From Cyrtodaria siliqua (Eukaryota > Mollusca > Bivalvia > Adapedonta > Hiatellidae), in assembly GCA_037043455.1 (NCBI GenBank), contig JAWPHD010000006.1, positions 248,001 to 312,000 of the forward strand: a DNA stretch of 64,000 bases, read 5' to 3'. Under the pieces are notes generated by a model. It saw only the letters and a program-made list of their open reading frames with translations. It was not told where the DNA came from and ran no database searches. Positions 1 to 11,343 of this stretch are shown piece after piece. Position numbers and translations under genes: made by a program. Within the stretch, counting starts at the first letter, position 1; every line of letters starts with the position of its first letter.

Positions 1-700
1 ACGCAGTCAACCAAAACACGCATTCAAATAAAACAAGTTAAACATGACACACATAAAAGTGTTGACATCGGGGGTACCGTTTTGGAACGGTCAATGACAA
101 AAAGGCAGCAGGAGGTCTGGTCTAGTGTGCATCAAACCTCACTCTTACAGTATTATCATTCCAATTAGAGGCGAACGTATAAAGAAAGAAATTCCTGCCA
201 GGCTATATCTAGTATTTGCATTTTAGTGTTGTTTTACTTTAATTAGCTCGACTACACGCGTTAGTCAAAACGTGTACAATGTCGGAGGAAACCGGAAAAT
301 TCGTGTGTATCATTGAACGAGAAGCGTACCTTCTGATATACTTCATTTAAACTCGAATTAAATAGGAGCATGATATAGAAATGCCTGATGAGAATCGAGC
401 TTGTCATTCGAATTAAACGGTACAGTGTACACGAGGAAATTCCCGCCAGGCTATTTCTGGTATTTGCATTTTATTTTTGTGTTACTTTAATCAGCTATAC
501 GTTGTATGCAAATGTAAAATGTGAAAGGAAATCGGAGAATTCACGTGTCTCATTGATCAAGAACCTTACACTCTGACATACTCCGCTTAATCTGAAATTA
601 AATAGGGGCATGCTAGGGGTATGATAGACGAGAACCGAACGCGCTTCTGTTTTCGCTACCGTGGTGGACACTTACCAACGATAGCGAATGTTGTGAAATG
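1..700 (-). repeat. Dispersed repeat R1, copy 1 (diverged PLE-tail relative)
   Basis: This stretch shares long runs with 11358-11870 in the same orientation, for example the segments around TCAACCAAA, GGAACGGTCA and CATCAAACCTCACTCTTAC. Read on the minus strand it resembles the tail module A found at 39753-40230: the order 'TTTCTTTATTTACAC', 'GAGGTTTGGTGCA' and 'CCGTTCCAAGG' is retained in diverged form. A second diverged copy of one block starts near 410 (CCCGCCAGGCTATTTCTGG). Small open frames here have no recognisable product. I infer an old solo tail of the Penelope-like element, but the divergence leaves that assignment moderate. Confidence 0.6.
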
Positions 701-880
701 TGTTGCCATGTTACAGATAACGTTGCAGTCTCACGATAACACTCGTTGTCATGCATTAATGTCGAATTTTGTTAAAAGCAAAACACGTTCCTATTCTGAA
801 AACATCTGCTGTCTAGATCTAATTTATTTTGGAAACCATCGATGTGTTTTCTTATTTCATAATCGCTGTTTATATTTTTA

Positions 881-1763
881 GCATGTATATATACGTTAAG
901 AGAGTCACTTTATGAATTAAGTAGCGGTACGGTACGCCAAGAGGAATATTCGCCGAATAAAAACGAACACGTGTTCAATCATCAATATTTAATTAAGGAC
1001 TATTGGTCGGGCATCTTAAAAACAAAACAACGATCCAAAGTGGACGGGATATGGTTAAGTGAAATGTTCGACCACATGCATGCGGTAGGCATGAGCAATG
1101 TCAACCATATAGTACAAAACAGTTTTTCAACACTATTGATGTGAACAACATAATATTAGAAAGAATACTTGGTAGCATTTGTGCCTTTGATATCTGAAAT
1201 CACGTAATTTTACTTCTCAAGTTGTTGAAATTTAAATGAAATAAACTGGTCCATAGAATAGCCCATTTATCCAGGGAGAGCAGACGAGACATTTCTAAAT
1301 AAAATTAGACATTTTATCACATCATCAAAATTTCGATGTACACCATTTAAAAAAAAAACAGCAAAATTCCTGATATGTCATGTGCCGTTAATACACACCT
1401 AATACACATGAAACGCTTTCACTTACATTGTAAATTGAAACATGTGATAGGGTGACATTCGGATGAACAGTTCATTTGATCGTTTTTTTTTATTGTTATT
1501 TGGTTTGGATCGTTTTCTTTTCGAATATCGACATTCCTAATGATCAAATGGTTCTGTTTTTCAATGTTTCTATGCACACAAGTCGTTTAACACATCCACA
1601 AATAAAGTTGCCCGTTACAATATTTTGACAGAAAGTTCGTCAGTCTCACCATACTTATAGCATTGGGATTATTTTGAAACCACATGCCATTAAGGTAATA
1701 TTTTTGCTTTTTAACAATGATGTAATTTACAATATTAATGATGTGATACAATGACTTTGGACG
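881..1763. other. No gene recognised, AT-rich spacer
   Basis: I see no recognisable coding region, RNA gene or repeat in this AT-rich interval. Confidence 0.5.
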
Positions 1764-2860
1764 ATGACGTTTGATGTTTGTCTGCAATCTTATCTTGTCG
1801 TGCCATCAATGGTTTATTCTCTTGTTGCTCTGGCTTCTGCCAAGTCATTGAGTACCTTCTTTGTGGCTTTCTAGGCTATTGTGCTTGTTTTATCTATAAA
1901 AAGTCGCCCCGACTACAAATCAGTAGTGTTATTATTTACTGATCCTTTGGGATCATCAAGCCTATTCTGTGTTGCTTTAAAGTAGAATATCGCTTAAGCC
2001 GTTGCTAGGAGGCGTGAGATGTGTTGCATCTTAATATTACTTCTCATGAACAGACCAAATAAAAACGAGTCTGCTACTTTTCCCTCTTGTTTGTGTTTGT
2101 TTCTTCCAAGGGAGCACCTTTTCCTTATTTTTGACATTCACATTAGCGTTTGTTAAGTGCTGTGTGGCGGCCGTAAAAAGGCGCCCCGATAATAAATCAG
2201 TAATGTTATTATTTACTGGTCCTTTGGAATCATCAAGCCCATTCTGTGTTGCTTTGAAGTAGAATATCGATTAAGCCGGTGCTAGGAGGCGTGAACGGTG
2301 TAGCACCTTATTATTACCTCTCATGAACAGACTCAATAAAACCGAGTCTGCTACTTTTCTCTCTTGTTTGTGTTTGTTGCTTCCAAGGGATCACCTTTTC
2401 CGTATTTGTTTTACTTATATTGCCTATTAAAACTGTTGGTTAGAGAATAGTTCATGATGGAGATTTCTTTATTTACACTGTCCCGTTTTATTGGAATGAA
2501 GTTGGGTAAGTGTGAGGTTTGGTGCACCCTAAAACCTGGTTTAAACCCCCAGCGCCCTTTTGGGCCACTGACCGTTCCAAGGCGGTAGCCCAATTGTCAA
2601 CCCTCTTTGTGTTTGTGACTTCATATGCCTTTATTCCTTATTAACATTACCATTTATGTTTGTCATTTTGCGTGTTTTTGAGTTTACTGTGTTCTGTGAA
2701 ATCGGCATTTCCTGTTCGACTTTTATACTTATTTTTATTATCACAGTAGTGTTGTTTGCGCCATGTGGCGGCCGTAAAACGTCTCCCCGTACATTCAATC
2801 AATATTGTTATTTCTACATCCCACAGGGATTGTATGACTTTCATAGATCCAGTTTCATTC
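1764..2860 (+). repeat. PLE tail modules A and B (tandem, partly deleted)
   Basis: Module A starts near 1764 (GACGTTTGATGTTTGTC), like the sequence directly after the reverse transcriptase stop at 39752. It runs with a deletion into module B at about 1895. Two module B units follow (about 1895-2140 and 2160-2410). Each carries GGCGGCCGTAAAA or its remnant, the block CTTTGGGATCATCAAGC, GGTGCTAGGAGGCGTGA and the small palindrome CAGACTC...GAGTCTG. A further module A piece (2411-2760) then runs into the start of another B. The arrangement suggests repeated tail units of one retroelement family in direct orientation. Confidence 0.75.
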
Positions 2861-3264
2861 TTAAAGACATGTGTTACTTATACAATGTTGAAGGTTTTGT
2901 TTTCAACGTTAGGCCCATTGTAATAGGATTTTCCTTAACCTTTCCTTGTGATCTTGAATTAGACATTTGTGTTCCGTTTTGGACCCCTATTAATCGTCCG
3001 TCTATTATTTATATCGGATCTTTGATACGTATTTACGTAGTATCTCTAATAGTTATTAATTGGCCCTTATTTGTCTTTTCACAGAATGGTATTACATTTA
3101 AATTTACATGAGTCTTTTAACGAAGACAATTAAAATACATATTTCTCCTCTTCGGTTACACTCTGCGTGATCTATACAAATTCCACATAATAACTCGACA
3201 TTTCTTAGACCTAAGCCATTTGTACGTCTAACAACTTGAAATTTTCATTCGGCAACCTCAATCC
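2861..3264 (+). other. Probable 5' leader of Penelope-like element
   Basis: This 400-bp interval lies between tail modules and the start of recognisable GIY-YIG protein similarity. It has partly open reading frames but no recognised domain. By position it may be the 5' untranslated leader or an extreme N-terminal region of the PLE. That is inference from location only. Confidence 0.35.
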
Positions 3265-4510
3265 ATGTTCTTTCCAATAGTTTTACCAGAAATTTTTGAA
3301 AACGGCTCAAAAGTTTCTTTAACACCTCTTGGGTCACCTGTTTTGAGAAAATATCAAGTAACGTATCCATTCAGACATCGTTTAATTCAATTTAGACGCA
3401 AAGTGTTTCCTTCTATAAGTAAGTGCAATTCTAAGAGGTGCATTTGTTGCAATTACTTGTCTTGCAAGTCCGCCTTTAAATCAACTGTTTATGGTAAAAC
3501 ATTTAATATATGTCTACCTTCAAATGTTGATTGACGTACTTCTCCTGTCATTTATGTTTTGACTTGAAATGCATCACGTTGTGGTATCGATTTGTTGGAC
3601 AAACAGGTCGTTCCTTAAAAGTTCGATTCCGTGAGCATAAATATAATGCAGGCAATCCCAAAAAGTTAAAGAATTACCCGTACCAACACTTTCGTCAATC
3701 ACCTGTTGAATATATAATTTATGATAATGATGCAACCAAAAACTTTAAAATAAAACCTAGTCATATAGAAAAACTTCAGAGGATGAAACACTTGCAGACA
3801 CCATTTCCACTGGGCCTTAATGATAATATTTATTTTCATTCGAAAGCGTAAATATAGGTCTCATGGTTATAGACGTAATGGTAACATCAAACGGAAATCA
3901 CGTATTACTATGTCAGTCGCTGCTTTACAAACTATTTTTAAACAGTCTGGAAAGCACTCGATGCTTTCTTGTCTCACCTCTCTATCCATTTCTTCACTTA
4001 AGCTGGTTGACGAAGAAGCAGACACTATTTTCATTCGAAAAGATCCTTTGTATAAATTCAAAGCTATATGCAGCATGTTCTCCGACCCCATATTTACAAG
4101 AGTCTGATCAAGTCAGATATTTTCAAAAATTCCTTATCTTTATAAAGTATTTTTTTTTATTGATATACCAAGTATTTTTTCGAGATAATCGTGTTGATCC
4201 TATTCCTAAATATCATTTTCTAATTTAAAATCGTGAATCCAGGATTTTCATAATAAGTTTTGTTTATTTCCTGCTGATAAAGCAGCTAATAATATAATTA
4301 TTGTTTGACGCCACCAATACGTCAATGTTTTATCTCAGGAACTCGGGAGTACTAATTCGTATACTCCAGTGCAGTCTACTGAAGTCAATGTTGTTTCGAC
4401 GCATATCACTCAGTGCACGATTTTCAAGGCTGGATTAGACGAAAAGCAAAACAGACTTCCTACGATGTACCGGATTTCCAAATTTCACAAACAACCATAT
4501 ACAAATAGGT
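3265..4510 (+). pseudogene. Penelope-like element 5' half: N-terminal GIY-YIG endonuclease, linker, start of RT
   Basis: The product would be a retroelement polyprotein whose GIY-YIG nuclease nicks target DNA and whose RT copies the RNA. At 3265-3534 a cysteine-rich linker (KCNSKRCICCNYLSC, then VYGKTFNICLPSN) precedes SPVIYVLT and, after a frameshift, FVGQTGRSLKVRFREH at about 3590-3640, the GIY-YIG core. Two in-frame TGA stops fall where cysteines are usual. The frame shifts again near 3840 into a basic stretch (RKRKYRSHGYRRNGN). From about 4245 a third frame gives FPADKAANNIIIV, then ELGSTNSYTPVQSTEV and DEKQNRLPTMYRISKFHK, the N-terminal RT region. Homology stops near 4510, where an inverted tail module begins. 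The nuclease precedes the RT, as in Naiad-type PLEs. Stops and frameshifts make it non-functional. Confidence 0.75.
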
Positions 4511-5050
4511 ATAAATGTCCAACAGGAAATGCAGCTATCACAGAACACAGTAAACCCAAAAACACGCAAAACGACAAACATGAATGGCAATGTTAATAAG
4601 GAAGAAAGGCATATGACGTCACAAACACAAAATGGGTTGACAATAGGGCTACCGCCTTTGAACGATCAGTGGCAAAAAAGGCCGCTGTGGGTTTAAACCA
4701 GGTTCTAGGGTACACCAAACCTCACACTTGCCCTACTGTCATCCCAATAAAACGGCACAGTGTAAATAAAGAAATCCCGCCATTTATTGTATTTAGAAAT
4801 TATGTCTCGCCTACTCTCGTTCGAAAAATGGACTATTCCATGGACCAATTTGTTTCACATAAAACAAAACAGCTTGGAGTAAAATTGCATTAAAATACAG
4901 AACAGAGGATCCCTCGGAAGCAACAAAACAAACAAGAGATAAAAGTAGCAGACTCGGTTTTATTGAGTCTGTTTATGAGTGGTAATGCAAAGTGCAAAAC
5001 CTCTCACGCCTCCTAGCAATGGCTTAAGCGATATTCTACTCTGAAGCCAA
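4511..5050 (-). repeat. PLE tail modules A and B, inverted
   Basis: On the minus strand 4511-4800 matches module A (compare 2411-2760 and 39900-40200), including AGAAATC at TTTATTTACAC and GGTTTGGTGTACC. The part at 4895-5050 matches module B, including the palindrome around CAGACTC...GAGTCTG and CACGCCTCCTAGCAATGG. It abuts the truncated RT of the opposite strand at about 4510, so the junction is a rearrangement or a nested insertion. Confidence 0.75.
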
Positions 5051-5239
5051 ACAGATAAAACTTTTCGGATATACAGGGTATCATTTCTGCCAAATACGTA
5101 TTCTTTCTAATATTATGGCCACATCAATATTGTTGAATTACTGTCATGTACTATATGGTTGACATTGCTCATGCCTATTGTTTGCATTTGGTTGAAAACT
5201 TCACTTGACCATACCCCATCCATTTTGGATATTTTTTTG

Positions 5240-5530
5240 TAAAAATAGCTCAACAGTTAATATTTCTTTTCAGTATGACACATTCGTTATTTGGCCTTTT
5301 TACAGATGATATGGAATCAGTATTTTCATTATGTACTGGTCCAATTGTATCATCGAGCCTAATATTTGTGGTTTTAAAGCTAAATACAGCCGGTTCTAAA
5401 AAGGGGACGAAAGAAGAAATGCACTTTCTATTATCTCTCATAAACACTCAGTAAAACTGAATCTGAATATGTCTCTTTTGCCTGTGAGTTTTGCTTCTAA
5501 GACATCTTTATTTCAGTATTTATTATAAAT
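5240..5530 (+). repeat. Diverged PLE tail module B
   Basis: The order 'TACTGGTCCAATTGTATCATCGAGCC', 'GTGGTTTTAAAGCTAAATA' and 'ATAAACACTCAGTAAAACTGAATCTG' follows the module B layout seen at 2160-2410, with many substitutions. It is the most diverged recognisable copy. Confidence 0.5.
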
Positions 5531-5587
5531 ACATCCTCCTCGACTAACGACTCTGGTGAATATTTATCCAAGGTTAGAAGTGCGAGT

Positions 5588-5770
5588 CATCTACATATTC
5601 CTGGGTAGAACCAGTATCGTATACATGTATATCCAGCCATCCATAATAATCGACACTTTCTTCTTACAAATCGGGCCTCCATTTGGATTAGAACCTGCAG
5701 CGGTGAGAAACGAGAAGGTTTAAAAAAAGCAACGTCTTTACCCTCTCGACCACAAATGTCTTCGTCACCC
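5588..5770 (-). mobile_element. tRNA-derived SINE, diverged copy (family 1)
   Basis: Read on the minus strand it carries a decayed tRNA-like head with a B-box-like GGTTCTAATCC. This is followed by the core AGTGTCGATTATTATGGATGG and the stretch ending in CTGGTTCTACCCAGGAA. The copies at 17985-18217, 18221-18363 and 23236-23408 share this core. A short open frame over it is a shadow. Confidence 0.65.
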
Positions 5771-5779
5771 AATCAAGAA

Positions 5780-6187
5780 AAAAAAACTTACATCTTAAAT
5801 GTGTAATTTTGTTTCATTTACATTTTGTGAGAATTGTTACTCGATATACATTTTATTTCATTTCAGATAAATGTACATGATTTAATTAAATCAATGTCTT
5901 AATTGTTAATTCATTTTTTTCGTCGGGATATATTTAGTCCCATGTTTGTTTACATATTGATTGCAGGGTATGTGTGCGATACTTTGGAGCCAAAACATGG
6001 GTCAGTCTCCCCGGTTGCCCTTTTGACACATGTCGTTCCAAGGCATCAACATTGTCTGCACCTCTGAGTTACTAGTACTCGTAAGATTATTTTATTATAT
6101 GCATTCTCGTTGTCCGTGTTCTTTAACATTTTGGTGTACGTTTCTGTAGCTTTATTACCAAAATCGCTTTAGCGTTATTGGATATAC
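5780..6187. other. No gene recognised
   Basis: AT-rich sequence with no recognisable coding or repeat structure. Confidence 0.45.
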
Positions 6188-6315
6188 AAATTGAATTGTT
6201 GTTTAACGGGTCATCGACATATTGTTTTAGGTCATTACGAGCCGCCCAAGCGAAGATATATCGGAATCCGGTAACGGTAGAGGGACACCGATACACAGGA
6301 ACCCCCGGTAAACGG
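6188..6315 (-). mobile_element. SINE family 2, 3' part
   Basis: On the minus strand this contains the family 2 segments CCGTTTACCGGGGGTTCCTG, GGCGGCTCGTAATGACC and the terminal GATGACCCGTTAAACAACA. All of these match the longer copies at 51445-51727 and 63109-63387. The tRNA-like head is missing, so the copy is 5'-truncated. Confidence 0.7.
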
Positions 6316-6377
6316 CCCCATCCTTCCTGAAACGCCTGTGTATTGCTTGAGTATAGTCTTGTAATAATCATATGTTG

Positions 6378-6796
6378 CAGTTTCTAATGACATATACATA
6401 ATTACCGTTTGTGACGGTAGCTCCATTTGCCATTACGTTATCCGTATCTGCTTGCGCGTCGTTATTCGCTTCCACATCCTCTTGTTTAGAAGATTTGGTT
6501 GGTAGGTTTGCATCATCGGTATATTCAGTTTTCTTTTCTAATTATCCTACACGAGCCTGCAGCACGTTATTATTTTGTTTTAGTCTCTCGATTTCTTCCA
6601 AATAAACCTGTTCAATTGTTTCTAGATGGTCAATTTTCTTTTGCATATCGATCATTTTTCTTACCATTGCATCCATTCTGTCCAACAATTTCGGTAATAT
6701 AGCATCAGCGTTTCCGTCATCTTCAACTGGAGTCGCAGTGATTTCTATAACAGCCTGAAGCCCCCAAATTAAAAGAAAAATATATTTCAAAATCAT
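6378..6796 (-). pseudogene. Putative secreted coiled-coil protein N-terminus, interrupted
   Basis: On the minus strand an ORF from Met at 6796 begins with a hydrophobic signal-like stretch (MILKYIFLLIWGLQAV). A short acidic linker and a heptad-rich segment (LLDRMDAMVRKMIDMQKKI, DHLETIEQVYLEEIERL) follow. The frame reaches a TAA near 6540 and stays open beyond it in the same frame (KTEYTDDANLPTKSSKQEDV, then NDAQADTDNVMANGATV). A SINE fragment lies just downstream at 6188-6315. The architecture resembles the first part of bivalve secreted C1q or TNF-like proteins, but no globular domain is present. The TAA could lie in an intron, since GTAGGA near the end of the first block could be a donor. 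A chance ORF is less likely given signal plus coiled coil, but function is unknown. Confidence 0.4.
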
Positions 6797-7326
6797 CCTG
6801 AACAAATGCCCTGATCTGAATTTATGACATGAACAATACAACATTAATGGGCACCGAATGATATGTCTCTATTGTTTGACTGCTTTAAATACAGATATGG
6901 GTCAGACATATCATGTGTCTAGCTATTCAGACAACACTGTCTTGATAAGACGCAAAGTTTAGTATCTGTGGCCAAATGAAGTTCGACTTGTGAATAAAAT
7001 AACACATGCTCGTTCCCATATAGGCTGAAGTCTATCGGAATTAGTTCATAAATGTGACTTTGACATTAAGTCAAATGCATTGGTATGGATTTCATTAACG
7101 TTTTAAACCGAATTAATGAACGTAAGAGTTTTTAAACAATGGACAACTATATTGTTGACTGTAGGTGATTGATTGGGCCGGATGCTTGTTTGTTAAATTA
7201 TACTGTATTTACTATATATGTACCACATGCATATATACAGAAGTCACAAGTCCAGACTCTATTGTGCCCATCGCGTCAGGTTTACCTTGACGTGTTCGTT
7301 GGCGGACGGACTATAAACCTTAGAAC

Positions 7327-7327
7327 T

Positions 7328-7355
<28 letters not shown>
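7327..7355. repeat. (CA)n microsatellite
   Basis: About 14 uninterrupted CA dinucleotides within otherwise unremarkable sequence. Confidence 0.95.
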
Positions 7356-7358
<3 letters not shown>

Positions 7359-7424
7359 GAAGTCACTATAATAACCGATTAATTTAACTAATACCAATAT
7401 ATAAATATCACATTCATGAGATGG

Positions 7425-7815
7425 TGATAGTAAGAATGTTTACCCCGAGGATATGGTTATCGCTATAGGCGAAGCCGAGGGTGATAATCATTATCCGAAA
7501 TCCGCTCGGGCCAAAAGAAGATTCATTTTTCTGTACATATTTAACTTTGCCGGAATTTTGTTTTTATTGGAAAACAACTTTTTAAAAAAGTGATTATGGA
7601 AGTTATATCATTGGATTGGAAATAACGTAACTAAGAAAAGGAGTGGAGTTTATTAAAATCGGTAAAGTACTTTTGAAGTTATGATATCAATTTCACCATA
7701 CTGAGCCGATGACGTCACCGAAACAGTATATGCATGTGATTTTGTTTTTACTTTCACCCTGCGATTTACTATCATCCTTTACTATCACCCTCGCGTTAGA
7801 TAGTAAGAAATGACA
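7425..7815. repeat. Probable non-autonomous element with imperfect inverted ends
   Basis: The left part (GAGATGGTGATAGTAAG ... GCCGAGGGTGATAATC) is echoed inversely on the right (TTTACTATCACCCTCGCG, then AGATAGTAAGAAATG). The ends are imperfect, and no target duplication or coding capacity could be identified. A decayed foldback or MITE is the best description. Confidence 0.45.
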
Positions 7816-8174
7816 CATTGTTGTCTATGGAGATTTAGCATGGGCGTTTTATTTGATGTATAATGTATACAACTGTATGTGACTCAATATTGATTGTTAG
7901 AGTTATACGCATTAACATGATATCCACCGCCTTTGTAAATATAAGATTATACCCGAAATAGGCTGTGTACATTCAGCTTCATTTAGTTAAATTAATACAT
8001 TTAGTTATTCTAATACATTTAGTCAGGCAATTGCTCTTACACATGTTACATATCTATTACGAATAGGGTTTTCTATTTTCATAACAACGTTATACCCTTT
8101 GAACAATTCAGGCACTTTTATTTTAAATAAAAAAAGTTACTTTAGTTATGTAAAAGTATATTATGATTGGCAAC

Positions 8175-8650
8175 GGAATTGTATCAAAGAAAGATAAAAA
8201 TATCGGACAGGGAAAGCAGCATTCAAGGACAACAGTCAACCACAATACACAAAAACAAACACGCAAACTGACAAACGAGAAGGCAAAAGTAATAAAAAAT
8301 GCAAACGACATCACAAACACGAAAGGGTTGACAATAGGGCTATCGCCATGGAACGGTCAGAGGCAACAAAGGCCACTGGTGGTGTAAACCGGTTCTAGGG
8401 TGTACCAAACCTCACACTTACCCTACTGTCATCCTATTAAAACAGGACAGTGTAAATAAAGAAATCCCCGCCATGATCTACTCTCTTACCAACAAGGCAG
8501 CATCAATAGGCAATATAAGTAAAACACAAATATGCTCGTGTAAATATAATACAAAAAACAATAGCCTAGAAAGCCACGATGAAGGTACTCAGTGACTTGG
8601 CAGAAGCCAGAGCAACAAGAGAATAAACCATTAAGGGCACGCCAAGAAAG
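8175..8650 (-). repeat. PLE tail module A, inverted, near complete
   Basis: The minus strand reproduces the order seen directly after the RT stop at 39752. It runs TCTCTTGTTGCTCTGGCTTC, GTCACTGAGTACCTTC, TTTACTTATATTGCCTATTG, the TTTATTTACACTGTCC block, GGTTTGGTACACC and the CAACCCTTTCGTGTTTG block. No RT lies adjacent, so this is a solo tail. Short open frames inside it are shadows. Confidence 0.8.
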
Positions 8651-8927
8651 ATCATAGTGGTCTTGTTTTCAATACCACTGCAGCCTCATGTACAAGATCA
8701 TAACATCCATTATATGATGATACAATGGTTCACTGACGGACAGTTTAATTTATTTCACATGATGAAGCACACGGTAATCTCTCAAATGGTATAACTAAGA
8801 AGAATGTAACTTTAACAGGCACGCCTTCATTCAGTGCAATCGCTTGGTGTTGGAATCACTCAGCGACTTAACATGAAAACAGCAAACGTCAGACTTTTTG
8901 CTTTCTTTTTAGCTCGACTCATCGAAG

Positions 8928-10420
8928 AATAAGAGAGCTTATGTGGTCGCCCTGGCGTCGGCGTCGGCGTTGGCATAGGTGGTCGGCGTCCCACGTCAAG
9001 GTTTGCGTATAAGCTGTGTTTACAAGTCTATGTCTCTTACATTTCTTATCCTAGCACAACCAAATTTGACCATGAACTTCTTTATATCATTATCTTAAGG
9101 GCTGCTTACGTAATTTTGGTTACTGTAACCCCTGTGCTCCCATTAAACCCAAATTCTGATAGCCCTTAAAATGTGTCTCATTTCACATCAAATTTTGCGT
9201 GTAAGCTGTGTTTACAGGTCTATATCTCTTACATTTCTTGTCCAAGCTCAGCTTAATTTGAGAATTGGCTTCCTTATAGTATGTTGTAAAGGGTTGCGTA
9301 AGTAATGTTGTCTTTTACATATTCTGGGCCCCCAAGGAACCCAAATTGTGATGGCCCATAAAATGTGCAATAAAGGCAGATCAATGTTTGCGTGTAAGGT
9401 AAGCTGATTTTTTTATGTCAGTCAAATTTTGGTTTGGGATTTCTGATAGCATTATTCGTCTTATTCATACTTCACCCATATTGGGGCATAGGCTCCCTCC
9501 TCCATATCCCTCCATTCCAGCAACCACCCCCCACCCCACCCTCGCACCCCTCGCCCGTAAGAACATAATCTATTCGATAATAAGAGTATGTCAGGTTCCT
9601 GGACTCCTATGTACCATTCTCTTTTCTTTTTTTTTTACATATGTCTGTGTTGTTTTGTTTTATCAAATCTACATCTATATCAATGATGGACTCCCGCCCT
9701 GCCCCCACTCCTATTGGTTTATTGTCTCCCCTCACATGGAGGACATGGGGAGGGGAATTGTTTTCATTTATCTTCCATTATTTGGATATTAAAATTTAAA
9801 TCTGAACGCAGTCATTTACAATTTAGATTAAATTCAGATATACAGATGAAATATCAATAAAAAAATAAAATGACGCCACAATTTTACATATGTCTGTGTT
9901 GTTTTGTTTTATCAAATCTACATCTATATCAATGATGGAACCCCGCCCTGCCCCCACCCCCTATTGGTTTATGGGCTCCCCTCACATGGAGGACATGGGG
10001 AGGGGAATTGTTTTCATTTATCTTCCATTATTTGGATATTAAAATTTAAATGTGAACGCAATCATTTACAATTTAGATTAAATTCAGATATACAGATGAA
10101 ATATCAATAAAAAAAATGAAATGACGCCACAATAAAGTATTGCTAGATTCTCATCCCCTCCATCCCTGAGTTGCCTTTCGACCACAAATTCCTTTAAAAT
10201 GACAGCAATTTTAGATTTAAACAGATAAAAAAAATCACCTGCCTCAACAAAGTTTACTATAATTTGTATGAGATTCTAACAGTAATTTTGTATCTACCCG
10301 GGTTTCTATACCCCCCCTCCCCTCCCCCCCCCCACACACACATTGTTTTAGCCTTGTTTTGATGGTATATACCGACTATATAATTTATTATTCTCTGAAA
10401 ATCGAATAGTCGAGCTCCGC
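8928..10420 (+). mobile_element. Dispersed molluscan-type element bounded by AGCTCGACT ends
   Basis: The left border reads AGCTCGACTCATCGAAGAA and the right border, on the opposite strand, AGCTCGACTATTCGATTTTC. A block GCGTGTAAGCTGTGTTTACA occurs twice (near 9003 and 9196). There is no coding capacity beyond chance ORFs. The element contains a 249-bp tandem duplication (9633-10129) and a fragment resembling SINE family 2 (near 9565-9605: CTATTCGATAATAAGAG, CCTGGACTCCTATGTACC). I infer a non-autonomous DNA element. The class cannot be assigned from the sequence alone. Confidence 0.55.
9633..10129 (+). repeat. 249-bp tandem duplication
   Basis: Copy 1 (9633-9881) and copy 2 (9882-10129) are almost identical from TTTTACATATGTCTGTG to ATGACGCCACAA. 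They differ by a few substitutions and short indels, such as GGACTCCC against GGAACCCC. The high identity points to a recent duplication inside the older surrounding repeat. Confidence 0.9.
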
Positions 10421-11343
10421 TGTTCCGCGACAGCTCTTGTTAATGTAGTTATCACTAGTAAATATCAACAAAGGAACGGATGTCATGTGCCAAATCTTTG
10501 GCAAATCAATTACATTAATCACGTTTTATTTATTGCAATAGCGTGAGACTAAATGATGCCATTGTGTTTTTTAAAATAGTATCGTATGTATGTATGTGTT
10601 GTTTTGGAAACGTAATGCGAAATGATTGCACATAACTAATTGAAAACGATATTAAATTATGTAAATGGTATACATGTATCAAAACGGAAACCACTAGTTA
10701 GAGCAGTTGTTACATTTTCGAATGTAAACTACTTTACGAAAGGAAATACTAAGTATTTTTTAAAGCACTATTAAGGTCTCACTAAACAATTATTTCCCTT
10801 GCCAGTCACGGTAGAACTTTCTGGAGCTTAAAAAAAAGATCTGCGTTATTCGGTTCTTGTTTATTTCTTAAAATGTCCAAATATTTTTTTTTGTTGCAGG
10901 TGACACGAATGGGACAAGTTCATGATTTCATACAGGTAAGGATATGCCTGAACGTTTCTGAGCCCAGATCTGAGAATCTAATACTGGGTTCAATTGAAAA
11001 TGTCAGTGAAATGGACAAATTCAAGAGGGTCTCTTCAAACTATTGATATTAAAAAAAAGTAAATTGGTCAACCCCATGTTTTTTGCTGGATATTTCGCGC
11101 AACAGACATCAGGTTTTCGCAAAGAAAATATTTTTAAGAAAATTCATTAAGTTCTACAGTGGTCCATAGGGGTCCTGCTACATATGCAGAGCTATGTAAA
11201 ATTAACTGTGTTGTGACAGGTTAAATGAACCATTTGTTAATATAAACACATAGATTAACATATATATCCTGCAATATTCTATTACGTTTGTGTCGCTTTT
11301 TAAAGATTAAATAGAACAAACACCTATATATAAAAAAGGAAAT
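10421..11343. other. Spacer with one exon-like island
   Basis: There is no recognised gene or repeat apart from a 36-nt island at 10900-10935 bounded by splice-like signals, listed separately. Confidence 0.45.
10900..10935 (+). other. Candidate 36-nt microexon
   Basis: A pyrimidine-rich tract ending in TTTTTTTTGTTGCAG is followed by 36 nt that keep the reading frame (VTRMGQVHDFIQ). A strong donor, CAG|GTAAGG, comes next. The length is a multiple of three and the frame is open. No neighbouring exon is recognised within the window, so this may be a chance pairing of splice-like signals. Confidence 0.3.

Noticed and set aside
9415..10110. Paired ORFs with FYQIYIYINDG
   Set aside because: They arise from a 249-bp tandem duplication inside a non-coding element.
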